From positions 1 through 5,336 of the forward strand of contig JAKUTA010000099.1 in NCBI GenBank assembly GCA_022447885.1: 5,336 nucleotides of DNA, in the 5' to 3' direction. Both the position numbers and the translations under genes were made by a program. This stretch comes from Candidatus Poseidoniales archaeon. Lineage in GTDB: Archaea > Thermoplasmatota > Poseidoniia > Poseidoniales > Thalassarchaeaceae. The notes under the pieces are model-generated. The model made no database searches. It saw only the letters and a list, made by a program, of their open reading frames with translations, and had not been told where the DNA came from. Below, piece after piece: positions 1 through 4,656 of the stretch. How positions within the stretch are numbered: position 1 is the first letter of the stretch; the number at the start of each line of letters is the position of its first letter.

Positions 1-260
1 CGACCGGACGCATGCTCTTGAAGGGTCGCAAGCGCAGCCACCGTGTGGAACGGATGACGAAGGTAGGCATTAGTCATTGCCGGCCCCACCTCGATGCTGC
101 TTGTGGCCTCAGCAACAGCGAGAAGCTGAATCCAAACGTCGCGCCACCAAAACGCGTCGGCAAACCCGACCCAAGTCGCCCCACCTACCTCTGCTGACCG
201 TGCCAGCGATACGACATCGCCCGAGGTTGGATTTGCCATATGACCAACCACTCCGACCAT
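1..260 (-). CDS. LLM-class flavin/F420-dependent oxidoreductase, N-terminal part (LLM-A), cut by window edge
   Basis: This is the first 86 codons of a luciferase-like oxidoreductase that runs off the left edge, so no stop is present. The frame opens MVGVVGHMANPTSGDVV and has the first beta strand and helix of the TIM-barrel fold (residues about 2-30). It then carries VGPAMTNAYLRHP (58-70), the family's N-x-x-x-R-H-P segment, followed by a helix ending QEHASG just before the edge. Family members usually have 280-340 residues, so about a quarter is visible. The ATG shares its A with the TGA stop of LLM-B (TGATG), and GGAG lies 7 bases upstream inside LLM-B, so the two genes should be co-transcribed and translationally coupled. 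The cofactor (FMN or F420) and substrate cannot be told from this part. Family call is sure; function is unknown. Confidence 0.88.
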   Translation of the reverse strand, partial: MVGVVGHMANPTSGDVVSLARSAEVGGATWVGFADAFWWRDVWIQLLAVAEATSSIEVGPAMTNAYLRHPFHTVAALATLQEHASG

Positions 261-1231
261 CAACTGTCTCCAAGTTCGCGACGCATGACTTGAAACGCGG
301 CGGCAGCACAGTCGATCCCCTCGGAGAGGTCAGCTTGGGTCAGTGCCAGACCGATGGAACTGGGCTCATGGGATTGAACCAGTGCAGCCAAGCGACACCC
401 GATTTCTTCAACGTTGCCGACAAGCATCAACTCACCTAGGCGTCGATCGGTGATAAGACTCCTGGCCCGGCTGTCACTCCCACCACGCAACTCGTCCGCG
501 GCCTGTTGAAGTTCCTCCGCGGAGACACCGAGACGGTCCCTGGCTGCCTGTGGCGCGTTCAGAAGCCCCCAGATCATTTGGGGTCGGCTGTATTCGATTG
601 CCTCATCGCTGAACGCTGCACTCGGATAAAGCGCTACATCGATTGGCCTCCTGGAGCGAGCCCAGCCGATCACCTCACCGAATCGAAAGGGTGGCATGCC
701 AGCGACAAAGACCCCATCAGCGACCTCCGAGGCCAGACGGTTCATTTGTTCGCTGCGCGACCCTACGAACACGGTGAGCCGTGATCCGACAAGGTTCTCG
801 TCAATTGCGTAACTCGGCGGCTGGTACTCATCGCACGCTCTTCGCTGAGCGACCGATCGCACTATCTCTACGAATGAACGGACGCGCGACACCGGATCGA
901 CCGCATCAAAACCGAAAGGCTGTAATGACATGTCGCCACCAGCCCCGACTCCTAGCACCATCCGGCCTCCGCTGAACTCGTGGATCGTGAGAGCGGTCGA
1001 AGCTGTAAGAGCGGGATGCCGCAGGTACGGGTTCGTTACGCCGGTACACAGCCGTATCCGGTCGGTGACCATCGAGGCGGCGGCAAGTACCGAGAATGGC
1101 TCACGGGCTGGACCTTCGTCACCCAACCAGAACTCATCAAGTCCCTGCCTCTCAGAGTCAAGAACGGCTTGCAGTAGTTCGCCAACAGGCCTATCAGGGA
1201 GGATCCAGAGGCCGGTTCCAAGCTCAGCCAT
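260..1231 (-). CDS. LLM-class flavin/F420-dependent oxidoreductase (LLM-B)
   Basis: A complete 323-residue luciferase-like oxidoreductase, of normal family length. Seen in the protein: an N-terminal barrel strand (MAELGTGLWI); a helix and WLGDEG (35-40); GVTNPYLRHP (64-73), the motif shared with three other LLM genes here; SGGR followed by LGVGAGG (about 87-99), the usual glycine-rich loop; and a strand-turn VFVGSRSEQMNRLASEVADGV-like segment in the second half, matching the family's 'GPR...LA...ADG' region. Proteins of this fold use FMN or F420 to oxidise or reduce small organic molecules in the cytoplasm; the substrate here is unknown. The start could be GTG 1234 or ATG 1231. I chose ATG because MAELGTGLW lines up with the relatives. 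No clear ribosome binding site is seen upstream. It is divergent from CMD-1 (14 bp gap) and coupled to LLM-A downstream. Confidence 0.92.
   Translation of the reverse strand: MAELGTGLWILPDRPVGELLQAVLDSERQGLDEFWLGDEGPAREPFSVLAAASMVTDRIRLCTGVTNPYLRHPALTASTALTIHEFSGGRMVLGVGAGGDMSLQPFGFDAVDPVSRVRSFVEIVRSVAQRRACDEYQPPSYAIDENLVGSRLTVFVGSRSEQMNRLASEVADGVFVAGMPPFRFGEVIGWARSRRPIDVALYPSAAFSDEAIEYSRPQMIWGLLNAPQAARDRLGVSAEELQQAADELRGGSDSRARSLITDRRLGELMLVGNVEEIGCRLAALVQSHEPSSIGLALTQADLSEGIDCAAAAFQVMRRELGDS
268..271 (-). promoter_or_regulatory. Ribosome binding site of LLM-A
   Basis: GGAG on the minus strand, 7 bases before the ATG at 260-258. It lies inside the last codons of LLM-B and supports the ATG that overlaps the LLM-B stop codon. 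Confidence 0.6.
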
Positions 1232-1234
1232 CAC

Positions 1235-1238
1235 GGAG
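1235..1238 (+). promoter_or_regulatory. Ribosome binding site of CMD-1, inside the 14-bp divergent gap
   Basis: GGAG, 7 bases before ATG 1246. It favours this start over the in-frame ATG at 1258, although the second CMD protein begins at the residue matching the later ATG. The gap is too short for two full promoters, so the promoters must lie within the opposite genes. A weak candidate for CMD-1 is TTGCAG (1169-1174), 17 bases, TATCAG (1192-1197). Confidence 0.5.
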
Positions 1239-1245
1239 CACTCGT

Positions 1246-1851
1246 ATGCTGGGGGATATGACCTGGATTCGTACGATTGCGTGGCCGGAAGCAGACGGAC
1301 AACTCAAAGAGGCCTACGACTGGCAGGCTGCAGCGCTCGGAAGCCCCGCGGAGTTCACCATCCTGGGAAGCCTCTATCCGGCAATTGTCGAAGAGCGCCT
1401 GCGTCTCTACCGTGTTGTTGAGCACTGTCCGTCCTCTCTTACACCCGTTGAGCGACAGGCCGCTGCACTGACCACGTCGCTCCTTAACGGTACGGGGCAC
1501 TGTGCTTCCGGATTGCAACTCAAACTCCGGTCTCTGGGTGTGTCCGAGGACGCTATCCACGCAATCCGGCAAGATCCCACGACTCCAACAACCGGAGAAC
1601 CCCGGCTTGATTCAATCTGTCGTCACGCTGCAAAACTCACCCTGACACCAAAGGCAATGGCTGAAGACGACTTGGTGTCGCTGCGAACACACGGGCTCTC
1701 CGATCTGGACCTTCTAGACCTCAACAACATCGTCTCCTATTACAACTACATCAACAGAGTGGTTATGGGACTTGGGCTCCGATCGGAGATCGCCACGACA
1801 CACGAGGCAACCAACGCCCTGCCGGGCGACGAGGCAAATCAAACCAGTTGA
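1246..1851 (+). CDS. Carboxymuconolactone decarboxylase/AhpD-fold protein lacking the CxxC site (CMD-1)
   Basis: A 201-residue protein of the CMD/AhpD-like superfamily, closest by eye to the 'uncharacterised peroxidase-related' branch. Signatures: a helical N-terminal part; CPSSLTPVERQ (61-71), matching the S-x-L-x-x-x-E-R helix; LNGTGHC (80-86) where relatives have LNGCxYC; RHAAKLTLTP (126-135); and the C-terminal SYYNYINRVVMGLGL (164-178), typical of the group. The first cysteine of CxxC is Thr83 and the histidines that should follow Cys86 are Gly-Leu, so AhpD-type thiol peroxidase activity is unlikely; this is inference. It is divergent from LLM-B and overlaps the end of convergent LLM-C by 13 bp. 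An alternative start is ATG 1258 (MTWIRTI), which matches the start of CMD-2. Family call is firm; activity is unknown. Confidence 0.88.
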   Translation: MLGDMTWIRTIAWPEADGQLKEAYDWQAAALGSPAEFTILGSLYPAIVEERLRLYRVVEHCPSSLTPVERQAAALTTSLLNGTGHCASGLQLKLRSLGVSEDAIHAIRQDPTTPTTGEPRLDSICRHAAKLTLTPKAMAEDDLVSLRTHGLSDLDLLDLNNIVSYYNYINRVVMGLGLRSEIATTHEATNALPGDEANQTS

Positions 1852-2642
1852 GGTAGGACCTCGGAAACGAGGATCTCGATGGTTTGCCGAGAGGAAGAAC
1901 TATCCAGACCGGGCACGATCGAGAGGTCGCTCACCCCCATTGCCGAAAACTGGCCGAGGGAATCAACAAGTTCCGCGACCGACCCGGTCACCGCATTCCA
2001 GTCGACCTGGTTCCCGGGGCTCTCTTCCTGTCCGGTCAGGATCCGCACCCGGTGGGCCAAGAACAGGCCTCCTGCGTCGAAGAACTGTTTAGCCATGCCA
2101 GCCAACTCAGACGGAGTAGCCCGGGAAGCCTGGTAAGGGAGTCGTCGCTCAATGGCCCGTTTCATTGTCGCCTCGGCACCGGCGAGCCAGACGGGGGGAG
2201 CAGAAGGGATTGGTCCTGGCGAATAGGAGGGATCCTCGAGCAACTCGAGCAGGCGGGTAAGCCCATCATCGAACGCAGTGCCGCGCTGTCCGAAGTCGAG
2301 GCCACCGGCTTCCATGTCCTGTCGCCAATACCCAGGAGCGACGACGAGCACAAACCCGCCATCGGCCAGTTGGTGAAGACTATTCGCCTGCTTAGCCAAC
2401 CAAACCGGATCCCGTAGGGGTAGTACCGCTGCTGAGATGCCCACACGAGCACCGGGAACGACTCCGGCCAACCAGGCCAGCGCAGCAATGCCCTCCATTC
2501 CACCTGCCCAACGATCAAAGTCCGGATTGGCCAGATAGCCGTCGCCCATCCACAAAGTGTCTAGACCTCCCTGGGTTGCGGCGCAGGCAAGTTCACGGAC
2601 CTCCTCACGGCTTGAGGCAAACGGCGATATCCCAAGACGCAT
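1839..2642 (-). CDS. LLM-class flavin-dependent oxidoreductase, short divergent subtype (LLM-C)
   Basis: A 267-residue luciferase-like protein, shorter than the usual 300-340. It begins MRLGISPFASSREEV, continues with helix 1 and LDTLWMGDGYL (27-37), then VGISAAVLPLRDPVWLAKQ (67-85), where the other LLM genes here have an R-H-P motif, and VLVVAPGYWRQD (98-109) at the glycine-rich loop. PPVWLAGA (about 151-158) is the later barrel strand, and the C-terminal AELVDSL...GVSDLSIVPG segment matches the family end. The LPLRDP form is common in a different LLM subgroup, so it is probably not a recent copy of its neighbours. ATG 2642 is chosen over GTG 2648 because GGAGG sits 8 bases before it but only 2 before GTG. 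The 3' end overlaps CMD-1 by 13 bp on the opposite strand. Substrate and cofactor are unknown. Confidence 0.9.
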   Translation of the reverse strand: MRLGISPFASSREEVRELACAATQGGLDTLWMGDGYLANPDFDRWAGGMEGIAALAWLAGVVPGARVGISAAVLPLRDPVWLAKQANSLHQLADGGFVLVVAPGYWRQDMEAGGLDFGQRGTAFDDGLTRLLELLEDPSYSPGPIPSAPPVWLAGAEATMKRAIERRLPYQASRATPSELAGMAKQFFDAGGLFLAHRVRILTGQEESPGNQVDWNAVTGSVAELVDSLGQFSAMGVSDLSIVPGLDSSSSRQTIEILVSEVLPQLV

Positions 2643-2650
2643 ACCCACGA

Positions 2651-2655
2651 CCTCC
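2651..2655 (-). promoter_or_regulatory. Ribosome binding site of LLM-C (decides the start)
   Basis: A full GGAGG on the minus strand. Its spacing is 8 bases to ATG 2642 and only 2 to the in-frame GTG at 2648, so the ATG is the better start. Confidence 0.7.
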
Positions 2656-2694
2656 GTCAGGGAACCGTCCCTGCCCGGGCTCGACTACCTATCC

Positions 2695-2723
2695 AATATA
2701 CGAGTTGTTCGGAGCCCGTTCAG
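2695..2723 (-). promoter_or_regulatory. Possible promoter of LLM-C
   Basis: On the minus strand TATATT (2700-2695) matches five of six bases of the -10 consensus. Seventeen bases upstream is CTGAAC (2723-2718), a poor -35 with three of six matches. The predicted leader before the LLM-C ATG is about 45 bases. Only the -10 is convincing. Confidence 0.35.
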
Positions 2724-2744
2724 AGTGAACTTCAGGTTTGTTTG

Positions 2745-2825
2745 TCGGGCTGCCGAGATTTGAACTCGGGACCTTCGGTCCCCCAGATCGATGCACCCCA
2801 AACCGCTGACCTGCGCAAACACCCG
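2745..2825 (-). tRNA. tRNA-Pro(GGG)-like sequence, degenerate 5' half; pseudogene or attachment-site remnant
   Basis: The 3' half reads as a good proline tRNA on the minus strand. The anticodon loop is CTGGGGG (2786-2780) with anticodon GGG (2784-2782). The anticodon stem is TCGAT/ACCGA with one A-C mismatch. There is a 5-base variable loop, a perfect T stem CCGAG/CTCGG around TTCAAAT, and the 3' acceptor strand CAGCCCG with discriminator A; CCA is not encoded. The 5' half is poor. The best 5' acceptor strand, CGGGTGT (2825-2819), leaves two mismatches and one G-U pair, and the D loop between GCGC and GTGC is about 16 bases, roughly six more than usual. This pattern fits a dead tRNA gene, or a tRNA 3' end left by an element that integrated at a proline tRNA. 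A functional tRNA is unlikely. Confidence 0.6.
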
Positions 2826-2915
2826 GAAACCCCCTCTGAACTGCCGTTCTAGTTGATCAACGGTTCGCGTTGTTTCGCGACGTCTCGCGGCCTGACCGCG
2901 GCCTGCGGGGAACTC

Positions 2916-3083
2916 TCACTCGAAGGGCCCCGGCGGCTTCCCGATCGAGACCCTCCGACCAGATGATCTCTGCCTCAGCGGTTGCTCTACCAAGAGCGGA
3001 ACACCGAAGTTCTTGGTGAACCAGTCGTACGTGGCCCTTGTCAACCGTTGAGTATCGTGGATGCAGATGACAGGAACCGGCAG
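2916..3083 (-). pseudogene. Possible remnant of a tyrosine integrase C-terminus
   Basis: An open minus-strand frame of about 55 codons ending in TGA at 2916, with mostly GC-ending codons. It reads PVICIHDTQRLTRAT and then GVPLLVEQPLRQRSS...VSI. This resembles the integrase pattern I-x-x-H-D-L-R-H-T-x-A-T followed by G-V-P-x-x-V-x-E-x-L-G-H-x-S. If so, it is broken: one extra residue sits between the active-site His and Arg, the G-H is lost, and no catalytic Tyr follows. Its orientation and its distance from the tRNA-like sequence (about 90 bp downstream on the same strand) are what an int gene beside its attachment site would show. There is no credible start, because the frame only opens inside the antisense of LLM-D. 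The likeness is from memory and weak; random open frame is a real alternative. Confidence 0.25.
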
Positions 3084-3112
3084 TAACTCACCTTCCAGGC
3101 TTTGAAGTTGAC

Positions 3113-4051
3113 GTGAACCTTGCCTGGGGAGTCTGGTTCGAGCCAACCCAACCAGTTGAGCGGATCTGCGAATTGGCACAACTCGCCGAGTTGCTGGGGG
3201 CCGAGGTCTGCCTCATCGCCGACGAGGGAACCGAGAGAGACCTCTACGTCACTCTGACTGCAGTCCTCCTAGCAACCGATTCAATGACCGTCGGACCGGC
3301 GATAACCAACCCCTTCTCACGGCATCCCGTCACCACGGCCGCTGCAATCGCCACCCTTAACGAGATGGCTCCGGGTCGGGTCTGGCATGGCCTCGGCGTC
3401 GGAGGTAGCCGGGTGCTTGAACCTCTCGGCATGAACCCAGACCGGCCCTACACGGCCCTGAAAAAAGCGTTCATCGAGAATCGCGACCTGCTAGCCGGCT
3501 CTTCGGTCGGACCCGCGCATCTACCGTGGCATCGTGGGCACATACCGACAGCGATCGCAGGTCGTGGCCCCCGGGTACAACGGTTGGCGTCTGAGGAGGC
3601 CGACTGGGTAATCCTCTCAGCCAAGGCGCTAAAGGAACTCCCGGCAACCGCAAAGAAAATTCGCGCTGCAGGCAACGCTCAGATTGGCTGGTCCGCCTAC
3701 CTGGCTTATAACAATCAGGAGCGCCACCGGGTACTTCGCCACTTCTCGTATATGGCCGTCGACGCGCCCGCCGATATCCGCAAAGAAATAGGTCTCGACA
3801 CCCGCGCCGCGTCCCGAGTTAAAGAAGCCATGCTCAAAGGCGACCTCGAAGAGGCAGTGCGACACCTACCGGAGTCACTGGTGGACAGATACGCGGTGAC
3901 CGGCACGCCAGCCGAGTGCGCCCTGATCATTGCGGAACACCGACCGTACTTCGATCTTTTCTTACTCCCTATGAACGACGAGATGGAATGTGAGGCCCAC
4001 ATTCGATCGTCGGCGGCAATCCTCAACCAAGCATCTTGCGCCGGGGACTAA
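3113..4051 (+). CDS. LLM-class flavin/F420-dependent oxidoreductase (LLM-D)
   Basis: A complete 312-residue luciferase-like oxidoreductase, of usual length. Segments seen: MNLAWGVWFEP strand and first helix; CLIADEGTERDLYV (33-46), equivalent to WLGDEG in LLM-B; PAITNPFSRHP (62-72); APGR and GLGVGGSR (86-100), the glycine-rich loop; PLGMNPDRPYTALKKAF (104-120), the 'lG..p..P..al.E' helix of Mer-like F420 reductases; AIAGRGPRVQRLASEEADWV (150s-160s), the GPR...LA...AD signature; and YAVTGTPAECALIIAE near the C-terminus. These features lean towards the F420-dependent methylenetetrahydromethanopterin-reductase-like branch, but FMN cannot be excluded. The start is GTG 3113 with a weak GAAG 5 bases upstream. 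It is convergent with CMD-2 and overlaps it by 4 bp. The substrate is not known. Confidence 0.92.
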   Translation: MNLAWGVWFEPTQPVERICELAQLAELLGAEVCLIADEGTERDLYVTLTAVLLATDSMTVGPAITNPFSRHPVTTAAAIATLNEMAPGRVWHGLGVGGSRVLEPLGMNPDRPYTALKKAFIENRDLLAGSSVGPAHLPWHRGHIPTAIAGRGPRVQRLASEEADWVILSAKALKELPATAKKIRAAGNAQIGWSAYLAYNNQERHRVLRHFSYMAVDAPADIRKEIGLDTRAASRVKEAMLKGDLEEAVRHLPESLVDRYAVTGTPAECALIIAEHRPYFDLFLLPMNDEMECEAHIRSSAAILNQASCAGD

Positions 4052-4629
4052 GCCCCCTCTGCAGCAGCGGGAATAGCATCGTAAGCAGGGAAATCGGGAT
4101 CGACGATGCTGTGTATCCCCAGGCCCATTGCAACCCGGTTGACGTAGTTCAGGTGGGAACACTGGGAGTTTGCGTCAAGTATCTCGAGGTCAGCGAAGCC
4201 TGCTGTACGGAGATCCTCGATGTCTTTCTCGGTGACCGAACCAGGATCGGTGGTGAGCTTGGCCGCGTACCGAACCAAGGCAGCATCGGCCGGTGGGAGG
4301 TTGGCTCCCAGCGGATTGGCAGCCAGCGATGCGATTTGATCATCGGAGAAGCCGGTCTGGCGGAGTTTGATTGTGACCTGGCTCATGCAGTGGCCGGTAC
4401 GATTTAGTGCCGAGGTGACGTAGCTGATCAGGTTGCGCTGATGCGCGGTGAGCCGTGACGGGCATCGCTCCGTGGCTGAATAAAGATCCAGTCTGGCTTG
4501 TACCAGCGGAGGGTGAAGACTCCCGGAAGTCGTAACCTCGGTCGGCTCACCAAGAGTCTGGACCTGACGGTCATACTGGTACCGCAAATCGCCTTCCGAG
4601 TCGCCATATGGGATTGTCTTGATCCACAT
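4048..4629 (-). CDS. Carboxymuconolactone decarboxylase/AhpD-fold protein lacking the CxxC site (CMD-2)
   Basis: A 193-residue paralog of CMD-1. Shared blocks: MWIKTI against TWIRTI at the start; ERCPSRLTAHQR (54-65) against EHCPSSLTPVER; LNRTGHC (75-81) against LNGTGHC; RYAAKLTTDP (120-129); LRTAGFADLEILD (140-152); and NYVNRVAMGLGI (161-172). As in CMD-1, the first CxxC cysteine is Thr78 and the histidines expected after Cys81 are replaced by Gln-Val. A second cysteine (Cys56; Cys61 in CMD-1) is conserved in the pair, so an alternative thiol pair is possible but unproven. The start is ATG 4629 with GGAAGG 5 bases upstream. It is divergent from LLM-E (27 bp between starts) and its last 4 bp overlap LLM-D. 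Family call is firm; the reaction is unknown. Confidence 0.9.
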   Translation of the reverse strand: MWIKTIPYGDSEGDLRYQYDRQVQTLGEPTEVTTSGSLHPPLVQARLDLYSATERCPSRLTAHQRNLISYVTSALNRTGHCMSQVTIKLRQTGFSDDQIASLAANPLGANLPPADAALVRYAAKLTTDPGSVTEKDIEDLRTAGFADLEILDANSQCSHLNYVNRVAMGLGIHSIVDPDFPAYDAIPAAAEGA

Positions 4630-4634
4630 GCCTA

Positions 4635-4640
4635 CCTTCC
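4635..4640 (-). promoter_or_regulatory. Ribosome binding site of CMD-2, in the 27-bp divergent gap
   Basis: GGAAGG on the minus strand, 5 bases before ATG 4629. It shares a 27-bp gap with the LLM-E ribosome binding site, so the promoters of both genes must reach into the opposite coding regions. Confidence 0.6.
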
Positions 4641-4645
4641 TCTCC

Positions 4646-4650
4646 GAGGT
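4646..4650 (+). promoter_or_regulatory. Ribosome binding site of LLM-E
   Basis: GAGGT on the plus strand, 6 bases before ATG 4657. It supports this ATG as the start of the partial gene at the right edge. Confidence 0.6.
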
Positions 4651-4656
4651 CAGACG

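Larger units (their letters stand above)
2649..3112. other. Central non-coding gap with remnants
   Basis: The only long stretch without an intact gene. It separates the 5' ends of LLM-C and LLM-D, which point away from each other. It holds the ribosome binding site and possible promoter of LLM-C, the proline-tRNA-like sequence (2745-2825) and a decayed minus-strand reading frame (2916-3083). I see no good promoter for LLM-D, no terminator with a T tract, and no long repeats. Confidence 0.6.

Noticed and set aside
77..439. Plus-strand frame of 120 codons antisense to LLM-A and LLM-B.
   Set aside because: Low-complexity Pro/Arg-rich shadow of the real minus-strand genes, with no family likeness.
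930..1421. Plus-strand frame of 163 codons over the start of LLM-B and CMD-1.
   Set aside because: It crosses two well-supported genes in other frames, and its Ser/Arg/Pro-rich translation has no recognisable domain.
1884..2417. Plus-strand frame of 177 codons opposite LLM-C.
   Set aside because: No domain or plausible start, and fully covered by LLM-C, which has a good ribosome binding site.
2768..2782. Perfect inverted repeat GGGACC-TTC-GGTCCC that could be a terminator hairpin.
   Set aside because: It lies within the anticodon, variable-loop and T-stem part of the tRNA-like sequence and has no T tract after it on either strand.
2984..2997. GCTC-TACCAA-GAGC, which on the minus strand looks like a tRNA D arm (GCTC-TTGGTA-GAGC).
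   Set aside because: The loop is two bases short, the following anticodon stem does not pair, and the apparent T arm (about 2940-2955) has an extra base and an unpaired stem. It does not build a tRNA and may be chance.
4614..4638. TTGTCT and TACCTT upstream of LLM-E as a promoter.
   Set aside because: The spacer is only 13 bases, too short for a sigma-70 type promoter.
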